This document shows, piece after piece, positions 17,345-25,887 of a stretch of DNA of 45,974 nt (within the stretch, counting starts at the first letter, position 1; each line of letters begins with the position of its first letter). Under the pieces are notes generated by a model. The model saw only the letters and a list, made by a program, of their open reading frames with translations, searched no databases and was not told where the DNA came from. The position numbers and the translations under genes are program-made. The stretch comes from DATFAS01 sp035254305 (GTDB taxonomy: Bacteria; Bacillota; Bacilli; Aneurinibacillales; RAOX-1), in the NCBI GenBank assembly GCA_035254305.1, contig DATFAS010000097.1:1-45974 (forward strand), read 5' to 3'.

Positions 17345-17380
17345 AAAAAGTTCTACCTCCTAATATTAAGGGGTAGAACT
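17345..17380 (-). terminator. Terminator of cheW
   Basis: Minus-strand AGTTCTACC and GGTAGAACT form a 9-bp stem over 14 bases, followed by TTTTTTG. It lies directly after the cheW stop codon. Confidence 0.85.
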
Positions 17381-17387
17381 TATCCTG

Positions 17388-17846
17388 TTAAATTTTTAAT
17401 GTTTTGTCCAAATCTAATAAAATAATCAATCGACGGTCTAGCTTGGTAACCCCCTGAATATAGGTTGATTCAATCCCTCCAACAACCGTTGGTGGTGGTT
17501 CAATATCCCGCTTCTGGATATCAGTAACGTCACTGCAGCTATCCACAATAATTCCTACCTCAAGGTCCTCTAACGTGATGACAATAATCCTTGTATCTTC
17601 TTTATAAGGTTCGGAAACAAAGCCGAAGCGTTTACGTAAATCTACTACGGGAACAACAGATCCTCTAAGGTTCAATACACCGATAATATATTCGCTTACA
17701 TTCGGAACTCTAGTAACCTCTGTCATTCTTTCAATGGATTTAATCAATGAGACATCAACACCGTACTCTTCCGAATTAACACGGAAAATGACAATCTTCA
17801 TTGAATCATCAAGGGACTGTACAATTTCTTCGATCTCTTGATTCAT
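17388..17846 (-). CDS. cheW: CheW-domain chemotaxis coupling protein
   Basis: A 152-residue single-domain CheW protein: KIVIFRVNSEEYGVDVSLIKSIERM near 17-41, VPNVSEYIIGVLNLRGSVVPVVDLRKRFG near 47-75 (the conserved NLRG core), and IIVITLEDLEVGIIVDSCSDV near 88-108. CheW links receptors to the kinase CheA at the cytoplasmic face of the membrane. There is no response-regulator domain, so it is not CheV. No other chemotaxis gene is in the window, so it is an orphan gene here; whether it is the main CheW of the cell cannot be told. AGAGGAAGT precedes the ATG and a terminator follows. Confidence 0.88.
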   Translation of the reverse strand: MNQEIEEIVQSLDDSMKIVIFRVNSEEYGVDVSLIKSIERMTEVTRVPNVSEYIIGVLNLRGSVVPVVDLRKRFGFVSEPYKEDTRIIVITLEDLEVGIIVDSCSDVTDIQKRDIEPPPTVVGGIESTYIQGVTKLDRRLIILLDLDKTLKI

Positions 17847-17940
17847 ACTTCCTCTCCCCTTCCCGAATCTTTACCTTTATCTCTATTCTATTCTCAACTA
17901 GAGGTAGCTGTCGAGTGGAAAAACGAGATAAAAAAGAAAA

Positions 17941-17962
17941 AGCCCGTGATTTCTCACGAGCC
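17941..17962 (-). terminator. Terminator of groEL
   Basis: Minus-strand GGCTCGTGA and TCACGGGCT pair through a 4-base loop (one G-T pair), followed by TTTTTCTTTTTT, about 55 bases after the groEL stop codon. Confidence 0.8.
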
Positions 17963-18016
17963 TCTCCACAGGATCTATTGATCCCTCTATTCTATACTAA
18001 CCTTAAGGCTAGTATC

Positions 18017-19648
18017 CTACATCATTCCCATTCCGCCCATGCCGCCCATATCTGGCATTCCAGCACCAGCAGATTTTTCTTCAGGCTTATCTGCAATTAC
18101 AGCTTCAGTAGTTAAGAACATAGCAGCAACAGAAGCAGCGTTCTGAAGAGCACTACGTGTAACCTTAGCAGGGTCAACGATACCAGCTTCGATCATGTTT
18201 ACCCATTCGCCAGTTGCAGCGTTAAATCCAGTTCCTACAGCTTCATGCTTTAAGCGTTCAACAATAACAGATCCTTCAAGACCAGCATTGCTAGCAATGA
18301 TACGAACTGGTTCCTCAAGTGCACGAAGTACAATGTTAACACCTGTTTGCTCGTCGCCATCAGCTTGAACAGCTTCAACAGCTTTAACTACGTTGATTAG
18401 GGCAGTACCACCACCGGATACAATACCTTCTTCAACAGCAGCACGTGTAGCATTCAAAGCATCTTCGATGCGAAGTTTCTTTTCTTTCAACTCAGTTTCA
18501 GTAGCTGCACCCACTTTAATTACAGCTACACCACCAGCTAATTTAGCTAGGCGTTCTTGAAGCTTTTCTTTGTCGAATTCAGAAGTAGTCGTTTCGATTT
18601 GAGAACGGATCTGCTTCACACGAGCATCGATATTTTCCTTTTCACCAGCACCCTCAACGATTGTAGTGTTTTCTTTTGAAACAACTACACGTCCAGCAGT
18701 ACCTAAGTGTTGAATGGTAGCAGCCTTAAGATCTAAGCCAAGATCTTCAGTGATTACTTGACCACTAGTTAGAACAGCGATATCTTCAAGCATTGCTTTA
18801 CGACGATCTCCGAATCCAGGAGCTTTAACCGCAACAGCAGTGAAGGTTCCACGAAGCTTGTTAACTACTAGAGTTGCTAACGCTTCTCCTTCTAGATCTT
18901 CAGCAATGATTAGTAATGGTTTCCCTTGTTGAACTACTTTTTCAAGAACAGGAAGGATTTCTTGAATGCTAGAAATCTTCTTGTCAGTGATTAGGATATA
19001 TGGATTCTCAAGAACAGCTTCCATTTTGTCCGTATCCGTGATCATGTAAGGAGAAACGTATCCACGATCAAACTGCATACCTTCTACTACATCTAGTTCA
19101 GTAGTGAATCCTTTAGATTCTTCTACAGTAATAACGCCTTCTTTTCCTACCTTCTCCATAGCTTCAGCAATGAGCTTACCGATTTCGTCATCAGCAGCAG
19201 AGATTGCAGCTACTTGAGCAATAGATTCTTTTGTTTCTACAATTTTAGAGATAGATTTAATCTCTTCTACCGCTGCACGAACAGCTTTCTCAATACCCTT
19301 GCGGATAACCATAGGGTTAGCACCTGCTGTTACGTTCTTAAGTCCTTCACGGATCATAGCTTGAGCTAGAACTGTCGCAGTTGTTGTACCGTCCCCAGCA
19401 ACATCGTTCGTCTTGGTAGCTACTTCTTTAACTAGTTGAGCACCCATGTTTTCGAATGCATCTTCTAATTCGATTTCTTTAGCAATGGTCACACCGTCAT
19501 TTGTAATAAGAGGAGAACCGAATTTCTTCTCTAATACAACATTACGTCCTTTTGGTCCAAGTGTTACTTTAACAGCGTTAGCTAAAGCATCAACTCCACG
19601 AAGCATGGAGCGGCGTGCATCTTCACTAAATCTAATATCCTTAGCCAT
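18017..19648 (-). CDS. groEL: 60-kDa chaperonin GroEL
   Basis: GroEL forms the double-ring folding chamber that works with GroES and ATP. The 543-residue protein starts MAKDIRFSEDARRSMLRGVDAL, has TLGPKGRNVVLEKKFGSPLITNDGVTIAKEI near 29-59, the ATP site VAGDGTTTATVLAQAM near 84-99, the class I chaperonin signature AAVEEGIVSGGGTAL near 404-418, and the Gly-Gly-Met tail MPDMGGMGGMGMM. Length and C terminus are normal. It lies 56 bases after groES and shares the CIRCE-controlled promoter, so HrcA repression and heat induction are expected. A terminator follows. Confidence 0.99.
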   Translation of the reverse strand: MAKDIRFSEDARRSMLRGVDALANAVKVTLGPKGRNVVLEKKFGSPLITNDGVTIAKEIELEDAFENMGAQLVKEVATKTNDVAGDGTTTATVLAQAMIREGLKNVTAGANPMVIRKGIEKAVRAAVEEIKSISKIVETKESIAQVAAISAADDEIGKLIAEAMEKVGKEGVITVEESKGFTTELDVVEGMQFDRGYVSPYMITDTDKMEAVLENPYILITDKKISSIQEILPVLEKVVQQGKPLLIIAEDLEGEALATLVVNKLRGTFTAVAVKAPGFGDRRKAMLEDIAVLTSGQVITEDLGLDLKAATIQHLGTAGRVVVSKENTTIVEGAGEKENIDARVKQIRSQIETTTSEFDKEKLQERLAKLAGGVAVIKVGAATETELKEKKLRIEDALNATRAAVEEGIVSGGGTALINVVKAVEAVQADGDEQTGVNIVLRALEEPVRIIASNAGLEGSVIVERLKHEAVGTGFNAATGEWVNMIEAGIVDPAKVTRSALQNAASVAAMFLTTEAVIADKPEEKSAGAGMPDMGGMGGMGMM

Positions 19649-19704
19649 TGTAAGCTAACCTCCTTTAAGATATGTGCTTATACGTTTATACTTAAGTATA
19701 TTAA

Positions 19705-19986
19705 TTATTGAATGATTGCAAGAATATCACTTTCGCGCATAATTAGAAGTTCTTTATCTCCGAACTTCACTTCAGTTCCTGCATATTTAGAGAAGATAAC
19801 CTTATCTCCTTCTTTCACTTCTAGAGCTACTCTTTCTCCGTTTTCAATACGTCCAGAACCAACAGCGACAACACGCCCTTCTTGAGGCTTTTCTTTAGCA
19901 GTGTCTGGAAGTAGAATTCCACTGGCAGTAGTCTCTTCTTTAGCAATTGCTTCGATAACCACACGGTCACCTAATGGTCTTAACAA
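19705..19986 (-). CDS. groES: 10-kDa co-chaperonin GroES
   Basis: GroES caps the GroEL chamber. I start the gene at the TTG at 19986, giving a 93-residue protein MLRPLGDRVVIEAIAKEETTASG, because AGGAGG lies 9 bases before it and the length equals the usual 94. A longer in-frame ATG at 20034 would run through the CIRCE operator and is rejected. Later motifs are ILLPDTAKEKPQEGRVVAVGSG, the mobile loop and beyond, and EGDKVIFSKYAGTEVKFGDKELLIMRESDILAII. First gene of groES-groEL. Confidence 0.98.
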   Translation of the reverse strand: MLRPLGDRVVIEAIAKEETTASGILLPDTAKEKPQEGRVVAVGSGRIENGERVALEVKEGDKVIFSKYAGTEVKFGDKELLIMRESDILAIIQ

Positions 19987-20023
19987 TTGAAACACCCTCC
20001 TTAAGGACATTTGCGTTTTATTG

Positions 20024-20050
20024 TTAGCACTCATTATATCTGAGTGCTAA
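20024..20050. promoter_or_regulatory. CIRCE operator (HrcA binding site)
   Basis: A perfect CIRCE: TTAGCACTC, nine bases, GAGTGCTAA. It lies between the promoter and the groES start, the standard place for HrcA heat-shock repression. hrcA itself is not in the window. Confidence 0.98.
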
Positions 20051-20058
20051 CAATAAAT

Positions 20059-20087
20059 ATAATAGTCATTTCTTCCCTTTTTTGCAA
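20059..20087 (-). promoter_or_regulatory. Sigma-A promoter of groES-groEL
   Basis: Minus-strand TTGCAA (20082-20087) and TATTAT (20059-20064) separated by exactly 17 bases, with CIRCE starting 8 bases downstream of the -10, at the expected start of transcription. Confidence 0.8.
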
Positions 20088-20182
20088 GCCCCAAAACAAA
20101 TTTTTTTCAACCTTATTAGTGTATCCCTGGATTTTCCATTCCATACTTTGGTTAGGTGAGACCATAAGTTGACTTCACCAGG

Positions 20183-20219
20183 TTTATCGGTAGCTTCCAA
20201 GGTTTTATCGGCAACTTCC
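20183..20219. repeat. Imperfect 16-base direct repeat between tatC and groES
   Basis: TTTATCGGTAGCTTCC at 20183-20198 and TTTATCGGCAACTTCC at 20204-20219, two differences, 21 bases apart. Function unknown; nothing else supports a gene in 20088-20239. Confidence 0.45.
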
Positions 20220-20231
20220 TCTAAATCTGCA

Positions 20232-20261
20232 GAAAAAAAGTGGACTCCCTATGGAATCCAC
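20232..20261 (-). terminator. Terminator of tatC
   Basis: Minus-strand GTGGATTCC pairs with GGGAGTCCAC (one wobble) over a 3-base loop, followed by TTTTTTTCT, 11 bases after the tatC stop codon. Confidence 0.8.
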
Positions 20262-20272
20262 ATCACAAGCTA

Positions 20273-21061
20273 CTATTTATCATCTTCTATTTCAATGGTT
20301 GCAAACTCTTCTTCCACTTCACCTGCTTCAATTTCATCATCCCTAAGCTTTTGCTTCCGATAGACCATTCTCGATAGCCAAATACTAGCTTCATAAAGAA
20401 TAATCAATGGTACAGCAGCCATTAGATGAGAGAATAAGTCTGGAGGTGTAATCATAGAAGCAATAATAACAGACACAAAGATGGCGTATTTGCGATAACG
20501 TGCTAATGCAAAAGGATTGATCACTCGAATGGTTGTCAAAAACATCACAATGATAGGAAGTTCAAAGAGAAGGCCAATAGGCAGCACTAAGTTAAACATA
20601 AACTGAAAATATTGTGTCATCCCATATGTTTCTTGCGCACCTAGAGACTCTGTGATTCCAAGCATAAATTTCATTATCATAGGAAATATGCCATAATAAG
20701 CAAAGGCTACCCCTACGAGGAAAAGTAAAACGGAAAAGGGAAGGTACGCTCCGATAGCTCGGCGTTCATGGTCACTTAAGCCTGGCTTTACAAAAGCCCA
20801 AATTTGATACAGGATGATCGGTAAAGTTACTGCAAAAGCAATAATAAAGGCTACCTGCATATAAATTCGAAGGGCATCTGAAATACCAAATACATGCCAT
20901 GTAATCTGTGCTGCCGCCGGATCCTTCTTTAAATGTTCAACAACAGGCTGAGCAAAAAAGAAGCCGATTATTAAAGCTATAACAAAAAAGAGAAGCACCC
21001 AGATTATTCTTTTGCGCAATTCCCCAAGATGGTCGACCCAGGACATTTCATTATCTATCAT
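20273..21061 (-). CDS. tatC: Sec-independent (twin-arginine) translocase subunit TatC
   Basis: TatC is the receptor subunit of the twin-arginine export pathway in the cytoplasmic membrane. The 262-residue protein has the family N terminus MSWVDHLGELRKRIIWVLLFF, the conserved FVKPGLSDHERRAIGAYLPFS loop, six predicted helices, and a C-terminal acidic tail. I chose the ATG at 21061 (MIDNEMSWVDHL), which has GGAG 7 bases upstream and overlaps the end of rex by 11 bases; an internal ATG four codons on is the alternative. No tatA is beside it, unlike the B. subtilis tatAY-tatCY pair. Acidic residues crowd the last 30 positions (EIEAGEVEEEFATIEIEDDK). Confidence 0.96.
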   Translation of the reverse strand: MIDNEMSWVDHLGELRKRIIWVLLFFVIALIIGFFFAQPVVEHLKKDPAAAQITWHVFGISDALRIYMQVAFIIAFAVTLPIILYQIWAFVKPGLSDHERRAIGAYLPFSVLLFLVGVAFAYYGIFPMIMKFMLGITESLGAQETYGMTQYFQFMFNLVLPIGLLFELPIIVMFLTTIRVINPFALARYRKYAIFVSVIIASMITPPDLFSHLMAAVPLIILYEASIWLSRMVYRKQKLRDDEIEAGEVEEEFATIEIEDDK

Positions 21062-21704
21062 TCTCTCTCTCCATAACCACCGGTTCATTTTTTTTCAAAA
21101 AGTAGATGAGTGACTGTAGTTCAACACTCAAATCTATATAATGAATCTTTACATCATCAGGAACTTTTAAGCGAGATGGTGTAAAGTTTAAGATCCCTTT
21201 AATCCCTGCACCAACCAAGCTATCCGTTACCTCTTGTGCTGCCCCAACTGGAACAGTTAGAATGGCTACCAAAGGATTCTCTTCCTTAATAACTTCATCC
21301 AATTGATTGAGTGAATAGATCGGAATATCGTTTACTTGCTTTCCTACCTTCCGCTGATCACTATCAAATGCAGCGATAATCATAGCATTATTTTTCAAAA
21401 AGTCATACTGCAGCAATGCTGTACCCAGGTTCCCTACTCCCACCAATATAACATGTGTAGTAGAATCCTGCTTTAGAAACTCTTTAAGAAATTGAATTAA
21501 ATACTCTACATCATAGCCATAGCCCTTACGGCCAAGGGCTCCTAAATAAGAAAGATCTCTGCGAATTGTCGCCGGATCTATATTCAGTGATCGACTTAAT
21601 TCTGCAGAGGAAACACGACGAATCCCAAGGGAAGCCATTCTTTCTAAATACCGATAATAGAGTGGCAGCCGCTTGGCGGTTACCTTTGGAATTACGTTTT
21701 CCAT
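21051..21704 (-). CDS. rex: Redox-sensing transcriptional repressor Rex
   Basis: Rex is a homodimeric DNA-binding protein that senses the NADH/NAD+ ratio and represses fermentation and respiration genes. The 217-residue protein has an N-terminal winged helix (RRVSSAELSRSLNIDPATIRRDLSYLGALGRKGYGY near 29-64) and a Rossmann domain with VILVGVGNLGTALLQYDF near 83-100, plus LSVELQSLIYFLKK near the end, the domain-swapped helix. I chose the ATG at 21704 (MENVIPKVTAKRLPLYYRYLE) with GGGAAGAG upstream; a GTG five codons earlier is possible. It is coupled to tatC by an 11-base overlap. Confidence 0.97.
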   Translation of the reverse strand: MENVIPKVTAKRLPLYYRYLERMASLGIRRVSSAELSRSLNIDPATIRRDLSYLGALGRKGYGYDVEYLIQFLKEFLKQDSTTHVILVGVGNLGTALLQYDFLKNNAMIIAAFDSDQRKVGKQVNDIPIYSLNQLDEVIKEENPLVAILTVPVGAAQEVTDSLVGAGIKGILNFTPSRLKVPDDVKIHYIDLSVELQSLIYFLKKNEPVVMERENDR

Positions 21705-21730
21705 TTTGTCTCTTCCCACCCCTTTAGCTT

Positions 21731-22717
21731 CTAACAGGCATGAAACCCTCCATATCCTAATGATGTAATGTCCGTTTCATGAATGACTTCACCAGCTAGA
21801 ATTTTGGGCAGGAATACATCAAAAGAGGTATAGGGGTCATGCATCACACATCCTGGCAATCCAAGAATAGGCGTCTCCCCATAATAAGCCACTAACAGCA
21901 TCGAACCAGGGAGCATAGGTATCCCATAACGAACAACCCTTGCTCCCACACCTCTGATCGCACCTGGTGTGCGATCATCTGGATCAACAGACATTCCTCC
22001 AGTTACTAGAATTAAATCAACCTTTTGGTCTAGAAAATATCGGATTTCTTGCTGAATCATCTCTAGATCGTCGTTAGCAAACCTTTGCTCTATAACCTCT
22101 GAACCAAAAGCTTGGAGTTTCGTTTTTAAAACAGGGCCGAACTTATCTTCGATTCGGCCATTATAAACTTCACTACCCGTTGTAACTATCCCTACCCTTT
22201 GCTTTTGAAAAGGACGAACAGAAATCGGTGGGGCAGATACAATAGCTTCTAGTTGACGAATTTTCTCTTCTTCAATAACTAGTGGAATTGGCCTCACACC
22301 TGCAATCGATTGGTCCTTATGAACCACTTGATCAGTTACCAAAGTAGAAACAGATAGACCCTCAACATGATTAATCGCATGAATGATCTCCGCATTCACT
22401 TGGAGTAAACCATGAACGGCAGACTTAAGAGTCATCTTCCCTTCCACCGGTCCTGTCATATAAACCTGTTCACCAGCAATAGCGTTAGCCATTCGTTCTG
22501 CTGCAATATTTTCATGGAGAAATCCATTAGGGATATCCATGATATAGATGTGTCTTTTGCCTATATCCAATAATTTAGGAATATCTTCTTCCGTAATAAC
22601 ATGTCCTGCTTGAAATAACCGGCCCTTAAACTGGCCAGGAATGATCCTGGTCAAATCATGACCAAGCTTCATTCCCACTGCATCCTCAACCTTCACTTCC
22701 TTCAAGAAGGGTTTCAC
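21731..22717 (-). CDS. MoeA-like molybdopterin-binding protein
   Basis: A 328-residue protein with a C-terminal MoCF-binding domain: RVGIVTTGSEVYNGRIEDKFGPVL near 170-193, VDLILVTGGMSVDPDDRTPGAIRG near 230-253, MLPGSMLLVAYYGETPILGLPGCVMHDP near 265-292. The N-terminal half (KVEDAVGMKLGHDLTRI, then ADP-like beta segments) resembles the front part of MoeA but the protein is shorter than the 400-420 residues of full MoeA, so it may not be the molybdenum insertase itself. I start it at the GTG at 22717, which overlaps the previous stop codon (GTGA) and has GGGAGGA upstream. Paired with the MogA-type gene, a role in molybdenum cofactor handling is likely. Confidence 0.8.
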   Translation of the reverse strand: MKPFLKEVKVEDAVGMKLGHDLTRIIPGQFKGRLFQAGHVITEEDIPKLLDIGKRHIYIMDIPNGFLHENIAAERMANAIAGEQVYMTGPVEGKMTLKSAVHGLLQVNAEIIHAINHVEGLSVSTLVTDQVVHKDQSIAGVRPIPLVIEEEKIRQLEAIVSAPPISVRPFQKQRVGIVTTGSEVYNGRIEDKFGPVLKTKLQAFGSEVIEQRFANDDLEMIQQEIRYFLDQKVDLILVTGGMSVDPDDRTPGAIRGVGARVVRYGIPMLPGSMLLVAYYGETPILGLPGCVMHDPYTSFDVFLPKILAGEVIHETDITSLGYGGFHAC

Positions 22718-23226
22718 CAAATCTCCTCCCTTGTGATCGAACCGACTCCAACATTCCCTTGAATAATATTTAGGGCATGAGGAATTTGATCCGATATGGC
22801 TGTGAAACATTCCTCCACTCCCTTAGGGTTACCTGGTAAATTAATAACCAAGGTATTTCCCCTTGTACCAGCTATGGCCCGCGTAAGCATCGCACGACGT
22901 GAATTGACGAGTGAAGCCCTTCTCATCTCTTCAGCTAATCCTGGTACATAACGATCGATGACTAATTCAGTTGCTTCTGGGGTGACGTCCTCAGGACTAA
23001 GACCTGTTCCACCAACCGTAAACAATAAATCAATCCGTTCTCTGTCTATTAGCTCGATCATGTTTTCCTTCAAAATCTCTATATTGTCTGGGAGAACCCG
23101 GTGTATATATACTTCATTTTGTAAATCTCTACGGATCAGTTCAAGTAATTTTTGTACACTATCATTTTCACGTTCGCCGCGATATATGGAATTACTAGCA
23201 GTAATAACAGCGATTTTACAGGACAT
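22714..23226 (-). CDS. mogA: MogA/MoaB-type molybdopterin adenylyltransferase
   Basis: A 170-residue single MoCF domain. Family marks are IAVITASNSIYRGERENDSV near 5-24, DLLFTVGGTGLSPEDVTPEAT near 67-87 (the conserved GGTG loop and the acidic residue), and NTLVINLPGNPKGVEECFTAI near 124-144 with LPGNPKG. Members adenylylate molybdopterin before molybdate insertion. MogA and MoaB are hard to tell apart from sequence by eye; the symbol is therefore tentative. It overlaps the MoeA-like gene by 4 bases, so the two are co-translated. Confidence 0.85.
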   Translation of the reverse strand: MSCKIAVITASNSIYRGERENDSVQKLLELIRRDLQNEVYIHRVLPDNIEILKENMIELIDRERIDLLFTVGGTGLSPEDVTPEATELVIDRYVPGLAEEMRRASLVNSRRAMLTRAIAGTRGNTLVINLPGNPKGVEECFTAISDQIPHALNIIQGNVGVGSITREEIW

Positions 23227-23297
23227 TTCCTTCCTCCCTATGACAAAAAGTTTCCAAAACCACTTCTATATTGTACACGAATTCATAACTTTTTTCT

Positions 23298-23879
23298 TCA
23301 TTTGTTTATCTTTCGACAATCAATCATTTCAACATCTGTGATTATATAGTCAACCTTGAAATCATGTGGTTTCATAGGAATCCGTTCTACAAGCTGTTCC
23401 TGAAAACACACAGCAACCAAGGAAGGAAGCCGATCATAGTTTGACAAGAAACGATCATAGAAGCCACCTCCATATCCTAATCGACCACCCATGCGATCAA
23501 AAGCTACACCGGGAATAACAATAAAATCAATTTCATCCGGCCTAACCTCTATAGCCTTACCTGGATCTGGCTCAAGAATTCCGTATACACCCGCAACTAA
23601 CTGATTCCAGTCTGTGAATTCATATGTGGCGATATACTTTTCTTTCGTGAACGTCTTAGGAATAACCATCCTTTTCCCTTGTTTTATGCCATCCTCTAAT
23701 ACTGGACGGATATCTACTTCATGTCCAAAAGGGATAAAGGTAAATACACAAGTAGCCTTTTGATATTGTGGGAGATTAAGGATTCTTTGGGATATGATTT
23801 CTGATTTTACCCTACTTTGATTTTTGTCAAGAGCTTCTCTGACCTGCAGTACCATCTTCCGTAATTCCTTTTTATCCAT
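23298..23879 (-). CDS. 5-formyltetrahydrofolate cyclo-ligase
   Basis: This enzyme (MTHFS, YqgN in B. subtilis, YgfA in E. coli) converts 5-formyl-THF to 5,10-methenyl-THF with ATP, returning a storage or inhibitory folate to the one-carbon pool that also feeds PurN and PurH. The 193-residue protein has MDKKELRKMVLQVREAL at the start, FIPFGHEVDIRPVLEDGIKQGKRMVIPKTF near 50-79, and the signature IDFIVIPGVAFDRMGGRLGYGGGFYDRFL near 117-145. I chose the ATG at 23879, 7 bases after GGGAGG; an ATG eight codons upstream is weaker. It is 72 bases from mogA and divergent from the ABC-F gene. Confidence 0.93.
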   Translation of the reverse strand: MDKKELRKMVLQVREALDKNQSRVKSEIISQRILNLPQYQKATCVFTFIPFGHEVDIRPVLEDGIKQGKRMVIPKTFTKEKYIATYEFTDWNQLVAGVYGILEPDPGKAIEVRPDEIDFIVIPGVAFDRMGGRLGYGGGFYDRFLSNYDRLPSLVAVCFQEQLVERIPMKPHDFKVDYIITDVEMIDCRKINK

Positions 23880-23967
23880 GCCTTTCCTCCCCTCTCTTTT
23901 CATACGTTTCGTTATTTAATGTGGTACACTAAAATGTATAATTTGGCGAGTGTCTGAGGTGACAAAC

Positions 23968-25887
23968 ATGATTTTATTACAAGCCGTTGATATTTCCAAA
24001 TCATTTGGTGCAGATCCGATTCTATCTGGGATTCATCTCCAGATTCAAACAGGTGAAAGAATCGGGCTTGTCGGGGTTAATGGTGCAGGAAAATCGACAT
24101 TGTTAAAAATAATTACCGGTCGTTCCTTCCCAGACCAGGGAGAAATTCGCAAAGTTAAGGATCTACAAATTGGGTATTTAGCCCAAGATAGTGGACTTGA
24201 ATCAGAAAAAAATATATGGGATGAAATGATGTCCTTGTTTTCGGATTTTAAAAAAAGAGAACAAGAGCTTAGGGCCCTTGAAGAAAAGATGGGGCATCCC
24301 ATGTCGGATCAAGAACGCGATCGGCTAATGAACCAATATTCGATCCTCTCTGAACGTTTCAAAGAAGACGGAGGCTATCAATATGAAGCCAACACAAGAA
24401 GCATTCTTCATGGCTTACGGTTCTATGAACAAGATTATCAAAAAAAGATTTCATCACTAAGTGGCGGTCAGAAAACACGTCTGGCACTATGTAAACTCCT
24501 CTTAACCGTCCCAGATCTTCTTGTTTTGGATGAACCTACCAACTACCTTGATATTGAAACACTGACCTGGTTGGAAAAGTATCTGAACGGTTACTCTGGA
24601 TCGATTCTGGTTGTTTCGCACGATCGTTATTTTCTTGATGCACTTGTTACGATTATTTATGAAATTGAAAGAACTCATTGTAAACGTTATGTGGGTAACT
24701 ACTCCAAATATTTAGATTTGAAGGCTGAGGAAATCACGCGTCAAATGGGTATGTACGAAAAACAGCAGTCGGAAATCTCGAAACTTGAGGACTTTATTGC
24801 CCGAAACATTGCTCGTGCCTCAACGACAAAGCGTGCCCAGAGCAGGCGCAAGCTCCTAGATAAAATAGACCGAATGGATCGTCCTTCTAGTGAGAGAAGG
24901 GTCAATTTTTCCTTTGATATCGATCGGACAAGTGGAAATGAAGTATTACGTGTCCAGGATGTTACGGTAGGGTATCAGAACAAGGTTCTATGCGAGAAAA
25001 TCACCTTCCAAATTGACCGTGGTGAGAGAATTGCCTTAATTGGCCCCAACGGAATTGGGAAATCCACTCTGTTAAAATCAATTATCGGAGAAATCCCTCC
25101 ACTAGGCGGTAAAATTCAGTTAGGATCGAATGTAACGATTGGATATTACGACCAAGAGCAAAAAGGATTGAATAGGGACAAGCAAGTTCTTCACGAAGTA
25201 TGGGATGACTATCCTCATCTTCAAGAACAGGAGATTCGTACTTTATTAGGTAATTTTCTCTTTTCTGGAGATGATGTTCTTAAGCGAATCTCTACGTTAA
25301 GTGGTGGAGAACGTGCCCGTGTCAATTTAGCTAAATTAATGCTGCAAAATGCTAATTTCCTAATCTTTGACGAACCTACCAACCATCTTGATATATTTAG
25401 TAAAGAAGTTTTGGAAAATGCGCTGGATGAATATCCAGGAACGATTCTTTTTGTCTCCCACGATCGTTACTTCTTGAATAAAATTTCAACCCGTGTTGTT
25501 GAACTCACTCCACAAGGAACAACTAGCTATCTAGGAAACTACTCTTACTATGTTGAGAAAAAATCTGAACTTGAGGAGCAACAGGCCCAATCCAATGGGA
25601 TTAGAGAATCTTCAACAATAGGAGAAAGAAAAACAACTGACAAGGAAAGCTTCATACAAGATAAAGAACAGCAGCGAAAAGAACGACAAAGAGCTAGAAA
25701 AATTGAAGAAATAGAGACAAAGATTGAAGAAATGGAAGCTCAAATCACCTCCTTAGAGACTACACTTTGCAACCCAGAGGTATTTGAAGATCCCGAGAAG
25801 TCGTGGACACTACATGTTCAACTTGAGCAAACAAAGGAACAACTGGATCACTACATTGCGGAATGGGAAGAATTGCAAATGGGATAG
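23968..25887 (+). CDS. ABC-F family ATPase (YdiF type)
   Basis: A 639-residue cytoplasmic protein with two ABC nucleotide-binding domains and no membrane segments, the ABC-F pattern of ribosome-associated factors. Domain 1 has Walker A GVNGAGKSTLLK near 36-47, signature LSGGQKTRLAL near 168-178 and Walker B LLVLDEPTNYLD; domain 2 has GPNGIGKSTLLK near 361-372, LSGGERARVNLAK near 453-465 and LIFDEPTNHLD. The charged linker near 240-310 (ARASTTKRAQSRRKLLDKIDR) and a coiled-coil C-terminal tail of about 95 residues fit the YdiF/Uup-like group. The ATG at 23968 follows GAGGTGA. In B. subtilis ydiF also lies by tsaD (from memory). Exact ribosomal role unknown. Confidence 0.9.
   Translation: MILLQAVDISKSFGADPILSGIHLQIQTGERIGLVGVNGAGKSTLLKIITGRSFPDQGEIRKVKDLQIGYLAQDSGLESEKNIWDEMMSLFSDFKKREQELRALEEKMGHPMSDQERDRLMNQYSILSERFKEDGGYQYEANTRSILHGLRFYEQDYQKKISSLSGGQKTRLALCKLLLTVPDLLVLDEPTNYLDIETLTWLEKYLNGYSGSILVVSHDRYFLDALVTIIYEIERTHCKRYVGNYSKYLDLKAEEITRQMGMYEKQQSEISKLEDFIARNIARASTTKRAQSRRKLLDKIDRMDRPSSERRVNFSFDIDRTSGNEVLRVQDVTVGYQNKVLCEKITFQIDRGERIALIGPNGIGKSTLLKSIIGEIPPLGGKIQLGSNVTIGYYDQEQKGLNRDKQVLHEVWDDYPHLQEQEIRTLLGNFLFSGDDVLKRISTLSGGERARVNLAKLMLQNANFLIFDEPTNHLDIFSKEVLENALDEYPGTILFVSHDRYFLNKISTRVVELTPQGTTSYLGNYSYYVEKKSELEEQQAQSNGIRESSTIGERKTTDKESFIQDKEQQRKERQRARKIEEIETKIEEMEAQITSLETTLCNPEVFEDPEKSWTLHVQLEQTKEQLDHYIAEWEELQMG

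Noticed and set aside
19987..20034. Longer GroES N terminus (MSANNKTQMSLRRVFQ)
   Set aside because: It would be translated from the CIRCE operator and has no ribosome binding site; the TTG at 19986 does and gives the normal length.
22718..22810. Longer N terminus of the MoeA-like protein
   Set aside because: It lies fully inside the mogA coding region in another frame; the GTG at 22717 with GGGAGGA is a better start.
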